DNA of 64,000 bases, from assembly GCF_007752135.1 (NCBI RefSeq), contig NZ_CP036298.1:6502501-6566500 (forward strand), in the 5' to 3' direction. Numbering within the stretch: position 1 is the first letter of the stretch; every line of letters begins with the position of its first letter. This DNA comes from Aureliella helgolandensis (lineage in GTDB: Bacteria > Planctomycetota > Planctomycetia > Pirellulales > Pirellulaceae). Below the pieces are notes generated by a model. That model did not search any database. It saw only the letters and a list, made by a program, of their open reading frames with translations, and was not told the DNA's origin. Made by a program: the position numbers and the translations under genes. Positions 44,492 to 54,141 of this stretch are shown piece by piece.

Positions 44492-44811
44492 TCAGCCATC
44501 GTGACAACACGACCTAGGGCTCAACAACTCAGCTCGCGTTGGAGCACAGGACGTTCGCCTCATTGCGGTACCTTAATGCTGAGCAATCCTGGGCCCTCAA
44601 GCACCTGGATTGCCTGGTGACCGACTCGCTTTGGGTGGGCGAACTGGGCGGTTCAATTAGACGGCTGGATGGTAGCCGCTCGCCCCACGCCGCTCCGGCG
44701 AGTCATTCCAAGCCCTCGTTTCACAACTTCTCTTGTTGAACGCGGCCTGATGGACTCACCGTCACGACGCACCCGGAGATCGTCACACACGGCCATCGAG
44801 AAGGGCCGACA
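44492..44811. other. Intergenic region between convergent genes
   Basis: 320 bp. No gene, hairpin with T-run or repeat recognised. Confidence 0.5.
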
Positions 44812-47100
44812 CTAGCTCGTGAGAGTTCTTTCGGCCTTGGACTCCGCCGGCGGATCATTGGCGAGGAAGTCAATTTTTCCGGTCTTCACATCGTACAGAG
44901 CTCCCACAATTAGCACCTTGCCGGAGTCAACAGCAGTTTGCATGGCTGCGCTGCGCTGCGTAATTTGCTCGACAATCCGCTGGATGTTGCGTCGGGCCAC
45001 CTCATCCACAAACGACTCGCATTCAGACTCAGACAATTGAGTCGCATGTTCACACTCATCGACGCTTACCGAATGATTAATTTCGTCAACGATTGAGTGG
45101 AGGTTTTGACAACCTTCGGGGATGCTGGAGGTAGGATCGGCCAGTAGGTGCACTGCCGAAGTGACGGCACCGCAGCGTGTGTGCCCGAGCACGACCACCA
45201 GTTTAGCACCAGCTACGGTCACTCCGTACTCGATACTGCCCAACGACTTGGTACCAATCACATTTCCCGCTACGCGGACGCTAAACACATCACCGATGCC
45301 AAGGTCGAAGACGAGCTCCACCGGTACGCGAGAATCGATACAACTGAGTACCACCGCCAATGGATTTTGTCCTGCAGCAGTAGCGCCAACTTGGCTCCCG
45401 AGATCGCGTGATAGCCGACTATCCGTGTGGAATCGATCGTTCCCGGCACGCAAAATCTCTAAGACTTGCTGAGGTGTTACCCGATCTTGCAACTCACGCG
45501 TTGAATAGTCTGCAAACTGGAGCTCATCATTCAGCTTGTACTTGTCTCGGAAACCACGCAAGCTAACCGAAACGCGTCGAGCCGGGCCAGCGTTCTCTTT
45601 GTAATCCCGAATCAGACTCAGGACATCGGGATCAATATAGTCCGAATGCGTTGCATCGATCAGCAGTTGAGTACCAGGCTCGGCCGAACTGAGCAGTTTG
45701 TCGAGTGCACCACGATTCAGGAAGCTGACCTGATTGGAGAGTTCTACTCGTATCACTTCGCCCGACGCATGCTTCTCGACGATGCGACGCAGAGGGTGCC
45801 TCAAGTTACTGTTGAGAATGAACAACACACTGACGATCAAACCAATCACGATTCCGATGAGCAAATCGGTGAATACGATCGAAACCAGTGTGACAATGAA
45901 GGGTACGAATTGGTAACGTCCTTCGGCCCACATTTGGCTGAACAATTTGGGACTTGCTAACTTGAATCCAGTAACCAGCAGAATTGCGGCCAACGCCGAC
46001 AGCGGAATCAAGTTGAGATAGACCGGGAACATCACCACGCAGATCAGCAAGAAGATGCCATGCATAATCGCAGACAGCTTCGAATTGGCCCCTGAATTCA
46101 CATTCACTGAGCTACGTACGATTACCGAAGTAACCGGAATCCCTCCGACCAGACCGGCCACAACATTACCGCATCCCTGTGCCAACAACTCTCGGTTGGG
46201 AGGCGAATTGCGGCGGCGGGTATCGATCTTGTCAGCAGCTTCCAGGTTGAGCAGCGTCTCCAACGAGGCAACGACCGCAATTGTCACGCCGGCCACATAA
46301 ATTGCCGGGTTAAGAATCTCTCGAAAATCTGGAAACTGCAAAAATCCGGTCAGCTCCCTGAAACTCTCCGCCACAGGAATCTGCACCAAGTGTCCGGCAT
46401 CGACCGACCATACGCCCCCCAAGCGAGAGAACAGCATCTGCAAACCGACTCCGAAGATGACCACGACCAGAGGCGCGGGAATATTCGATTTCTTGAAGAT
46501 GGTGAATCGCCCCCAAGCGAGCAGCAGAGCGATCGACGCGAGACCGATAATGGTGGCGCCAATATGCAAATCACCCGTAAACAACGTTCCAATTTCGGAG
46601 AAGGTATTGTGCTCATCGGGCTGGGCAAAAGACATTTCACCGTCGGGATCCGAATCATGGCCCAACAAGTGTGGAATTTGCTTGAGGATCAGGATCACGC
46701 CGATGGCCGCTAACAATCCCTTGATCACGCTGGAGGGAAAGAACGCGGAAAGGGCACCCGCGCGGGCAATCCCCAGCCCAATCTGAATAACACCGCCCAC
46801 GACGACGGCTAGCAGAAAGGCGTTGAACGATCCCAGCCCGGCAATCTGCGCCGCTACCACAGCAGTCAAACCGGCTGCCGGTCCGCTAACGCTGGTATGA
46901 GATCCACTCAGGAGCCCCACCACAATTCCACCGACAATCCCAGAGACCAAGCCAGAGAACAGGGGCGCTCCCGAGGCGAGTGCAATTCCCAAACAGAGTG
47001 GCAATGCAACTAGAAATACGACCAAAGCGGAGGTCGTATCTCGCGCAATATTGGAGGGAGTAAACATTGAACTGCGCGACGCTTCCATATGCGGTCTCAA
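44812..47100 (-). CDS. SulP transporter - STAS - beta-carbonic anhydrase fusion
   Basis: 762 residues in three parts. Residues ~18-430 are a SulP anion transporter with 10-14 membrane segments ('LVVFLVALPLCLGIALASG', 'GSHTSVSGPAAGLTAVV', 'QGCGNVVAGLVGGIPVTSVI'). Residues ~445-530 are a STAS domain. Residues ~540-755 are a beta-carbonic anhydrase with zinc ligands Cys587, Asp589, His640 and Cys643 and the Asp-Arg dyad ('SCIDSRVP', 'GHTRCGAV'). Fusion of a SulP permease to carbonic anhydrase points to bicarbonate uptake linked to CO2/HCO3- interconversion. Starts at Met5 or Met12 are equally possible. Confidence 0.92.
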   Translation of the reverse strand: MRPHMEASRSSMFTPSNIARDTTSALVVFLVALPLCLGIALASGAPLFSGLVSGIVGGIVVGLLSGSHTSVSGPAAGLTAVVAAQIAGLGSFNAFLLAVVVGGVIQIGLGIARAGALSAFFPSSVIKGLLAAIGVILILKQIPHLLGHDSDPDGEMSFAQPDEHNTFSEIGTLFTGDLHIGATIIGLASIALLLAWGRFTIFKKSNIPAPLVVVIFGVGLQMLFSRLGGVWSVDAGHLVQIPVAESFRELTGFLQFPDFREILNPAIYVAGVTIAVVASLETLLNLEAADKIDTRRRNSPPNRELLAQGCGNVVAGLVGGIPVTSVIVRSSVNVNSGANSKLSAIMHGIFLLICVVMFPVYLNLIPLSALAAILLVTGFKLASPKLFSQMWAEGRYQFVPFIVTLVSIVFTDLLIGIVIGLIVSVLFILNSNLRHPLRRIVEKHASGEVIRVELSNQVSFLNRGALDKLLSSAEPGTQLLIDATHSDYIDPDVLSLIRDYKENAGPARRVSVSLRGFRDKYKLNDELQFADYSTRELQDRVTPQQVLEILRAGNDRFHTDSRLSRDLGSQVGATAAGQNPLAVVLSCIDSRVPVELVFDLGIGDVFSVRVAGNVIGTKSLGSIEYGVTVAGAKLVVVLGHTRCGAVTSAVHLLADPTSSIPEGCQNLHSIVDEINHSVSVDECEHATQLSESECESFVDEVARRNIQRIVEQITQRSAAMQTAVDSGKVLIVGALYDVKTGKIDFLANDPPAESKAERTLTS

Positions 47101-47470
47101 TCACTTTTTGCAAAAACTGAACTTGGCGGGTACCAGGGCGGCCAAGGGATCTCTGGGAGAGTTCTAGGCCTAGTGGTGCGTTAAAAAGAGGTTCCTACCC
47201 TCAAGCATTGCAAAGTGAGTGCCAAAACTGGCGGAATTCTAGCTTTCGCGAGTTGCATGGAAACGCCGAGTGTTTCCCTGACTAAACTAATCCTCATCCC
47301 CCAATTGCCAGCATTCGCAGGCGGAAAGAGGTGACCGAAAAATTGCCTCGACGGTTGAATATCGACATTGGACAAGTCGAAACTCGCCATCCTCCTCTGG
47401 CCTAGCTTTGCCCATTCTTCTTCATTACAACAAAACACTTCACTCAATATTGCTTTCAAAGGCGCCGGCC
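47101..47470. other. Intergenic region between divergent genes
   Basis: 370 bp holding the promoters of the SulP fusion and the kinase gene. I see no further gene or repeat. Confidence 0.5.
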
Positions 47471-49126
47471 ATGCGGCTGCACAATAAAATAACTTTTGCG
47501 ACGGCGGCAACCAGCCTTTTGCTGCTCAGCCTGGGGGTTTCCGGGGCGTGGTATGTGTTGCGATTGCAACATAGCAATTCCATGGTGCTCGACGTTGACG
47601 TCAACAGCATTCGCGCTGCGGAGCGTCTGGAGATGATCGTTCGAGAAATGCGCCACGAACTCGATCGCTTCCTCCGAACTGAAGAGCTCGCGCACCTCCA
47701 ACATGCGAGAAATGAACGTCCGCAATTGGACGAATGGCTACGCCAGTCTCAAGGACTCTCATTATCTGAAAAGGAAAAGCGAATCGTCCAGGAAACTCAG
47801 AGGGGGTTGAGCACTTTTTTTGCGGAACTGGACAGAATCGCTGAGCAGGCTGCCACAACGAAAACCGAAGAGGATTTCCAGCTCCTCAAGACAAGGGTGG
47901 AGCAACTCGATAGCGAGATACTGACGCCCAAAGTGCTGTCGGCCGCGGATGACTACCTAGCCCTCAACGAGCTGGAATTGCAGGAGAGCAACCGCCAGAA
48001 CAAGGCGATGGCCGAACGACTGGCGCTGGCCTTGCTGCTCCTCGGTACCTGCGGGGCGATCGCGGGACTCGTGGCCGGATACGGCGTGGCACGTGGTATC
48101 AGCCGCTCCATTTTTCAATTGAGTGTCCCCATTCGTGATGTTGCCGGCAAGCTGGACGAAGTGGTTGGACCGGTGGCGATATCCACCGATCCGAGCGTGG
48201 CTGATTTGGAGAGCGTGCTGCAGAACGTCTCCTCCAAAGTGGGTGCCGTTGTAGAACAACTCCACGCCCGCCATCGAGAAATCATTCGCTCGGATCAATT
48301 GGCCGCTGTCGGACAACTCGCAGCAGGCCTCGCCCACGAGATTCGAAACCCGCTGATGTGCATGAAGACCTTGGTGCAGTCCTCTCGGCGGAAAGGAGAA
48401 GCCGGGACGCTCACGGCACACGACTTGACCATCATTGATGAAGAAATATCGAGACTCGAAAACTTGATGCAGGCCTTTCTCGATTTTGCGCGACCAGCCA
48501 AACTTGAACCTCAGGTTGTCGACGTTGGGCAGATCATCATGCAAACAGTCGACCTCGTCTCCAAGCGTGCTGAAATGCGGCACATTGCGCTCGGCCATAA
48601 CCTGGGCGGCACGGAGGTCCAAAGTACCGGCACGCCCGGACAAGGCCTTGACACCCCGCTACCCTCACACATTCTAGGCCTCGCCCCCACGTTGAATGTG
48701 CTGGGTGACGCCACGCAACTGCGACAGGTCCTACTCAACCTGTTGCTCAATGCGTTGGACGCAGTTGAGAATGGAGGCCGCATTTGGATCGAAGCCGTTT
48801 CCGAAACGGCGTCTCCCAAGAAGCTGCCCGCCTTGGTAACACCAGCTTGGAACAACTCCCAAGCAACGCTATGTTTGAGGATTACGGACAACGGTCGCGG
48901 GCTGCCCGCCGAAGGTCGGGAGCGCATCTACGAACCCTTCTACAGCACCAAAGAAACGGGGCTCGGATTGGGACTGCCCATTTCCAAGCGGATCATTGAG
49001 ACCCACCACGGGCACCTGGAAGCTAAAGATCGACCGAGTGGCGGTGCTATTTTTGAAATTCGCTTGCCACTTCACCGCGTGACGCCTAGCCCCCTAGGCG
49101 AGGTTTCCATACAGCGCAGTAGATAG
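47471..49126 (+). CDS. Membrane sensor histidine kinase (NtrB-like)
   Basis: 551 residues from ATG 47471, preceded by AAAGG; a TTG at 47408 would add 21 residues. Two membrane segments (~8-31 and ~184-208) flank a ~150-residue helical periplasmic sensor domain. A HAMP-like region, HisKA ('AVGQLAAGLAHEIRNPLMCM') and HATPase ('LLNLLLNALDAVENGGRIWI', 'DNGRGLPAEG', 'GLGLGLPISK') follow. It pairs with the sigma-54 activator gene 35 bp downstream. The signal sensed is unknown. Confidence 0.9.
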   Translation: MRLHNKITFATAATSLLLLSLGVSGAWYVLRLQHSNSMVLDVDVNSIRAAERLEMIVREMRHELDRFLRTEELAHLQHARNERPQLDEWLRQSQGLSLSEKEKRIVQETQRGLSTFFAELDRIAEQAATTKTEEDFQLLKTRVEQLDSEILTPKVLSAADDYLALNELELQESNRQNKAMAERLALALLLLGTCGAIAGLVAGYGVARGISRSIFQLSVPIRDVAGKLDEVVGPVAISTDPSVADLESVLQNVSSKVGAVVEQLHARHREIIRSDQLAAVGQLAAGLAHEIRNPLMCMKTLVQSSRRKGEAGTLTAHDLTIIDEEISRLENLMQAFLDFARPAKLEPQVVDVGQIIMQTVDLVSKRAEMRHIALGHNLGGTEVQSTGTPGQGLDTPLPSHILGLAPTLNVLGDATQLRQVLLNLLLNALDAVENGGRIWIEAVSETASPKKLPALVTPAWNNSQATLCLRITDNGRGLPAEGRERIYEPFYSTKETGLGLGLPISKRIIETHHGHLEAKDRPSGGAIFEIRLPLHRVTPSPLGEVSIQRSR

Positions 49127-49161
49127 ACGCTAGCACCAGCCCGGATCGAGAAAGTCACCAC

Positions 49162-50613
49162 GTGTTGAAACTATTAATAGTCGATGACGAACCCAACCTC
49201 CTTTATTCACTGAAAAAGGGGCTTGAGTCCGACGATCTTTGCGTCATCACCGCCGAGACTGCGGAACAGGGAATTGCATCGGTTCGCGAACAACGGCCGG
49301 ATGCCGTTATTCTCGATGTACGTCTGCCCGACATGTCCGGCCTCGACGCCTTCGCGCTCATCCAAGCCATCGATGCGCGGCTCCCAGTAATCATCATCAC
49401 AGCGTTCTCCACCACGGACACTGCAATTGAGGCGATGAAACGCGGAGCCTTCGAGTACCTACTCAAGCCAGTTGAATTTGAGCAACTGTACAACACCGTT
49501 AATCGTGCCCTAGAAATTAGTCGCATGAGCCGGGTCCCAGCCACATTCGAAATCGCTGGCATTGAAGACGCCAATGCCGATCAGATCGTCGGTCGCTCGC
49601 AAGCGATGCAAGAGGTCTACAAAGCCATTGGGCAGGTTGCGCCGCAAGACGTCAATGCTTTGATTCTGGGGGAGAGTGGGACAGGCAAAGAAATGGTAGC
49701 GCGTGCCATCTATCAACATAGCCGACGAAGCCAAGGTCCGTTTTTGGCGATCAATTGCGCGGCGTTACCCGAGGCGTTATTGGAAAGCGACCTCTTTGGT
49801 CATGAGCGAGGGGCGTTCACCGGGGCAGAGCAACGTCGTATCGGCAAATTCGAACAGGTCGATCGAGGCACCATCTTCTTGGATGAAATCGGTGACATGA
49901 CGCCCGCCACGCAGGCCAAGGTCCTGCGGCTATTGCAAGACGGCAGCTTCGAACGCGTCGGTAGCAACGAAACCTTGCGTGTCGACGTGCGCGTTATCGC
50001 TGCCACCAATCGCAATCTAACTCAGATGGTCCAAGAAGGGGACTTTCGCGAAGATCTCTTCTACCGCCTGAGCGTCTTTACTCTTGAACTTCCTCCGCTG
50101 CGCGAACGACCCGACGATATCCCCATCTTCGTTGAACACTTTGTCCAGCTCTTCAATCATGGCTTCGGCAAACAAATCCGAGCCATCCACCCCGAGACGC
50201 TCCGCCTGCTGCAAAACTACCGCTGGCCAGGCAATGTGCGCGAACTACAGAGCGCCATCAAACATGCTTTGGTTCGAAATGTGGGTGAAGTCCTCTCCCC
50301 CGATTCGCTGCCAGCTACCTGCCGCGAATCGCACTCGACCACCGCACAACAACAAGCCGCTCCGGTCGATGCTGAAGTTTTGCGAGACTACATCAGCCGC
50401 CTGCTCGACGATGGCCATGCCGACATTTACTCATCGCTCCACAATGAGATTGACCGGATCCTGCTACCGGAAGTTCTCAACCATGTCGACGGCAACCAAG
50501 CCCGCGCCAGCGAAGTTCTGGGGATCGCGCGAAGCACGCTTCGCTCGAAAATTGCCGACCTGGGCTTGTTGTTCGAAAAGCGGTTGAAATCCGACTCGGG
50601 GCGCAAAGAATAG
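49162..50613 (+). CDS. Sigma-54-dependent response regulator (NtrC-type)
   Basis: 483 residues from GTG 49162 (TTG 49165 is an equally possible start). Receiver with Asp52 ('AVILDVRLPD') and Lys102; AAA+ domain with 'GESGTGKEM' (170-178) and an intact GAFTGA loop (217-222), arginine-finger region 'FREDLFYRLSVFTLELPPLR', and C-terminal Fis-type HTH ('GNQARASEVLGIARSTLRSK'). Encoded just after its presumed partner kinase. Together with the pair at 38.6-41.2 kb, this gives two sigma-54 two-component systems in one window. Confidence 0.92.
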   Translation: MLKLLIVDDEPNLLYSLKKGLESDDLCVITAETAEQGIASVREQRPDAVILDVRLPDMSGLDAFALIQAIDARLPVIIITAFSTTDTAIEAMKRGAFEYLLKPVEFEQLYNTVNRALEISRMSRVPATFEIAGIEDANADQIVGRSQAMQEVYKAIGQVAPQDVNALILGESGTGKEMVARAIYQHSRRSQGPFLAINCAALPEALLESDLFGHERGAFTGAEQRRIGKFEQVDRGTIFLDEIGDMTPATQAKVLRLLQDGSFERVGSNETLRVDVRVIAATNRNLTQMVQEGDFREDLFYRLSVFTLELPPLRERPDDIPIFVEHFVQLFNHGFGKQIRAIHPETLRLLQNYRWPGNVRELQSAIKHALVRNVGEVLSPDSLPATCRESHSTTAQQQAAPVDAEVLRDYISRLLDDGHADIYSSLHNEIDRILLPEVLNHVDGNQARASEVLGIARSTLRSKIADLGLLFEKRLKSDSGRKE

Positions 50614-50643
50614 GGAACAGATGCCGTAAAGCAACAGCGGCAC

Positions 50644-50895
50644 TCAGAACAGTAAACGCCACCAAACTACGACAGCCAGCCCTATCCCGCCGCAGACCAA
50701 CACCTTCAACGGCATAGGAAATTCGCTCGGTGAAGATGGAAAATCCCTGGCCAAGATCGTAGATTCAACGGTGATCGCCCGCTCAGAATCTTGATCTCGG
50801 CCAGGGTGGGCGCATCCAAACTGGGAATGCTTGCTTCGCACAGGGACCACTGACTGAATTTCCGCTGTGTTGCTGTGGGGAGTGTCGTCTACCAT
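50644..50895 (-). CDS. Possible small tail-anchored membrane protein
   Basis: 83 residues from ATG 50895. A polar N-terminal part ends in a C-terminal hydrophobic segment (KVLVCGGIGLAVVVWWRLLF). It lies between the regulator gene and the ScdA_N gene, on the opposite strand. No family recognised, and it may be a chance frame. Confidence 0.35.
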   Translation of the reverse strand: MVDDTPHSNTAEIQSVVPVRSKHSQFGCAHPGRDQDSERAITVESTILARDFPSSPSEFPMPLKVLVCGGIGLAVVVWWRLLF

Positions 50896-51069
50896 GCTAT
50901 CTTCTGAAGTTAGACACTTGACTTGTTCGTGAGTCCGACTCAGCCACGCAAAAGACATGCCAAAACCCTGCCGCACCTCCCGCAATTTGCCACACATTAA
51001 CGGCAGTTGCCCATCCTGACCAGCTTTAGGTGCCCGAATTCAAGAGCTCGCCTCAGAAAGTTTCGCGCC

Positions 51070-51279
51070 ATGGAATGTGATCTTGAAAGTAGCCTCGTCG
51101 ACTGGATTATCGAATACCCACAACTCGAACGTCTCTTCCAAGAATTGCAGCTGGAATACCACTGTGGCGGCCGGTCGATGGAATACGAATGCCTGCGACA
51201 AGGATTCAATCCGCAGCATATCCTTTCATTGATTTCTCAAGCAATTTCCAATTCCGAACCGCATGCAAAGGAGGATTGA
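51070..51279 (+). CDS. Stand-alone ScdA_N (RIC N-terminal) domain protein
   Basis: 69 residues from ATG 51070; a longer start at 51007 does not look coding. The whole protein is one ScdA_N-type domain: 'LVDWIIEYPQLERLFQELQL' then 'EYHCGGRSMEYECLRQGFNP'. In di-iron repair proteins (RIC/YtfE/ScdA) this domain precedes a hemerythrin-like domain and has YCCGG; here it is YHCGG and the hemerythrin part is missing. It could act in iron-sulfur or nitric-oxide stress responses, which is uncertain. Confidence 0.65.
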   Translation: MECDLESSLVDWIIEYPQLERLFQELQLEYHCGGRSMEYECLRQGFNPQHILSLISQAISNSEPHAKED

Positions 51280-51605
51280 GTCGTCTCCAATTAGAGACGT
51301 TGTCAACGCCCGGAGACGCAATGGCGTCTGCATCCACGCATGCCGTCAGTTGCATCTGCTGTTGGCAGGGCTCTTTCCCCGCCGCCTTACGCGTGCCAAC
51401 CATACCACGCGAGGCCGGCAAGCCCATCCTTCCACGCAACCCTAGTGGCAATCGTCAGCGAAGGCAATATTATCGCTTTTATGAGAGGTTTTGCGGAAAT
51501 AAGACAACCCTTCCAGCCTCATGGCATGTTGATTGCATTGAAAGGTGATCCAGCGAGCATAGCCCGCTACTCCTCGATCACATAGGCGAGAACGATTGCA
51601 ACAGC
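51280..51605. other. Intergenic region
   Basis: 326 bp without a recognisable gene, hairpin or repeat. Confidence 0.45.
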
Positions 51606-52367
51606 ATGAGATGCACGACTCACAACTCCTCCTTCGTCCGGGCCAGGCTGCAAGCCGCATGGCATCGGATCAGCTCAATCTTGTCGGTACCTGCTAGCCC
51701 TCCAAGTGCCGCCGCACGTGGTTCGCAGCCCCGTAGACTCCACCGCTTCGAACCGCAACACTTCAGCTCGCTCAGTGCACTGCGGGCCTCAGCGAACAGT
51801 GGTGCGCGTGAGATCTTCTTGATTGGTTGCTCCGACCAAGGTCCAGCCCTCGAGGATCTCTCTTTCGCACCGCCAGATTCGATGCTCATTCAACAAAACT
51901 TGGCTGCCTCCATTCCCTCCGCTGGCAATCATGACGATGTGACCTCTTTGGCCACCGTGGAATACGCGGTAGCCCTCGCACATGCGCGGCATATCATCGT
52001 GTGTGGCCATACCGCTTGCCAAGTGATTCCCTACTGGTTGAATTCAACGGCTCGCGCTCACAACGCCTGTCCGTATTACCTGCAGTTCGAACGGGAGGTT
52101 CGACGGGTTGTGGATAGGGAGTACGGAAGTCGAATCTCCGCTACCGAGCGCCTCCGCCTCATGCTGGAAGAACAAACGCTGTTCCAACTTGAAAACCTCC
52201 AGGCGCTCACGTGTGTCCAGCAACGGCTAGCAACGGGCGAGTTGCACTTGCATGCTTGGTTAGTCGACGACGCCACCGCGCGAATCAAGACCTATCTTCC
52301 TCAATCCGGCCAATTCATTCCAATTGAAGAATCCTCCGCTACCCCACCGGTGCCTTGTCACCACTGA
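51606..52367 (+). CDS. Divergent beta-carbonic anhydrase-like protein
   Basis: 253 residues with a ~55-residue basic N-terminal extension. Beta-carbonic anhydrase motifs are present but altered: Cys75 and Asp77 in 'LIGCSDQGP', where the family has CxDxR, so the dyad Arg is Gly79; His135 and Cys138 in 'VCGHTACQV' are kept. Zinc binding is likely, but classical catalysis is doubtful without the Asp-Arg dyad. It is not an obvious recent copy of the carbonic anhydrase domain at 44812. Function uncertain. Confidence 0.7.
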   Translation: MRCTTHNSSFVRARLQAAWHRISSILSVPASPPSAAARGSQPRRLHRFEPQHFSSLSALRASANSGAREIFLIGCSDQGPALEDLSFAPPDSMLIQQNLAASIPSAGNHDDVTSLATVEYAVALAHARHIIVCGHTACQVIPYWLNSTARAHNACPYYLQFEREVRRVVDREYGSRISATERLRLMLEEQTLFQLENLQALTCVQQRLATGELHLHAWLVDDATARIKTYLPQSGQFIPIEESSATPPVPCHH

Positions 52368-52939
52368 CTGCTACAGCCAGCAAGAGGCCCACGCATCCTC
52401 CCCCCTGCACGCATTGGCCAGCTAGCATTGAACGCAAGCTGACGGATGGCTACCACCGATCCGCCCGCATTCGACCTGGCCAAGTTCACGGACTCTGTAG
52501 ACTGAGGCTCTCGCCAACATCACAGCGAAGATGGGCTCCGGTGATAGAACTATTGCAATGCGAGTGTTAACGAACTCTCATCCCGACGCGAAACGGCTGA
52601 AATCGGCAAACGCACAGCCAACGCGGTCTACGACAACTACCCTCCGAACGCCGCGTTCCCAGTCCTTCTTGACGCGGGCTCCCCGCTTTTGGTAACTCCT
52701 GGACTCACGATCCCACCGCATCCGAGGATGCGGCCTGGCGACTCAGAAATTTAGTCCCGTAAGGAGTGGTAGGCGCTAAATGTCGGCGAACTGAAGTTAC
52801 CGGCGGTGCCCCTCGCTACCGACTCAGCGAGCGATGAGTTTTAGCTAGAACGTAGCACAAGGCTTCAGCGGCATGCATCGATGGACTCGACCTCCTCAGG
52901 GTAGGCGAAGTGTGCCCATGTCTCGATTTGATCTGTTTA
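52368..52939. other. Intergenic region
   Basis: 570 bp without a convincing gene or repeat. It presumably holds the promoter of the lipoprotein gene downstream. Confidence 0.5.
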
Positions 52940-54112
52940 ATGCTTGCTATTATTACCCGCTCTCAATCCCTGCTTGACACGCGATCGACTTGGTTCCGAG
53001 TTGCTCTCTTGGTAGGAATATGCTGGGTGGCCCAAACGGGCTGTCGGCGACGCATACCGATCCACGTTTGGCAGCCTGCTCAAGTCGAAACCGGCCCTCA
53101 TACAAAAATTGCGTTGGCCCCAGTGGCGGGCGATTCGGAATTGGCCCGCAGATTTGAAGATGCGTTGATGGCCCAGCGTCCCTCTGCCAGTGCCGATGTC
53201 GCTCTGTTCACCTCGGAACAACTCCTGGCTCGCTCGCCCGTGCGACTGGCATCTACTTCCGCACTCAACAACGACTCCATCGCTATCGAAGCAGCCAAAG
53301 CAGTCGGTGCCACTGTTCTACTACAGGGTGAAGTCGTTACCTCTGATATGGATCTGTCGGGTACCGAGCGGCCGCAACCCAGCAAAGTGGATTACAACAA
53401 TCTCTTCTTTGCGAAACGCAATCAAGGCGATTCCAAGCAGGAGAAACTACTCATTTCGTGGCGAGTTGTCGACGTTGACTCGAGTAAAACCATTGGCACG
53501 CACGTCACCTCACTGCGCACCGAAGAGGCCAGACAACAATATCCCGACCTCGATGCCCTGAGTCAGGACGATACCGATTTACTCATTTCGGCGAGTGCTC
53601 GGGAAACCTGGAAAGCCGTTTCTCCCATCGTTGTCCAGGACGAAGTCAAATTAGCGGTCCCGTATTTCCAATTAGGATCCTGGAGTGTTCGCCGTGGCGT
53701 ACGGGCAGCCAAGCGGGGCGACTGGCAAGCTGCGGAAAAACACTGGCAACGCACTGCCGATATTTTCTGGTTCAATGCGGCAGCCCAGCATAATCTCGCC
53801 ATCGCGATGGCCGCACGAGAGGATTTCAGCAACGCCAAACTCCAATTGCAAAAGGCCACTGGACCGCTCGCCTTTCGCCTGCCGCACGAATCGCTGTTCT
53901 GGCTCGATTCCCATCATCGCGCCTACTATCAAGCGCATGGACTCCCCAAACCGTCCGAGGGTTGGGCCTTTCCAGATCCCGAGGATTCGCCGCCATTGAC
54001 TCCAGCCCCACCTATTGAGCTGGATGCTTTGCCCTGGTGGACTGCCATCCCCTTTGCCAAACCGCCAGGATGGACGTGGGTGGACTGGCTAACGCAACCC
54101 TGGGTCTACTGA
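52940..54112 (+). CDS. TPR-containing lipoprotein, unknown function
   Basis: 390 residues from ATG 52940; a GTG at 52910 is the alternative. Signal peptide with lipobox 'WVAQTGC'. The middle (~65-220) has an alpha/beta fold like lipoproteins that sum stress or assembly components ('KIALAPVAGDSELARRFEDA'). Residues ~255-320 form at least one TPR-like hairpin pair ('AAQHNLAIAMAAREDFSNAK'). The C-terminus is Pro/Trp-rich. Convergent with the cytochrome operon 29 bp downstream. No role assigned. Confidence 0.6.
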   Translation: MLAIITRSQSLLDTRSTWFRVALLVGICWVAQTGCRRRIPIHVWQPAQVETGPHTKIALAPVAGDSELARRFEDALMAQRPSASADVALFTSEQLLARSPVRLASTSALNNDSIAIEAAKAVGATVLLQGEVVTSDMDLSGTERPQPSKVDYNNLFFAKRNQGDSKQEKLLISWRVVDVDSSKTIGTHVTSLRTEEARQQYPDLDALSQDDTDLLISASARETWKAVSPIVVQDEVKLAVPYFQLGSWSVRRGVRAAKRGDWQAAEKHWQRTADIFWFNAAAQHNLAIAMAAREDFSNAKLQLQKATGPLAFRLPHESLFWLDSHHRAYYQAHGLPKPSEGWAFPDPEDSPPLTPAPPIELDALPWWTAIPFAKPPGWTWVDWLTQPWVY

Positions 54113-54141
54113 GCCTCGGCTCGATGCCAAGGGACCACTGC

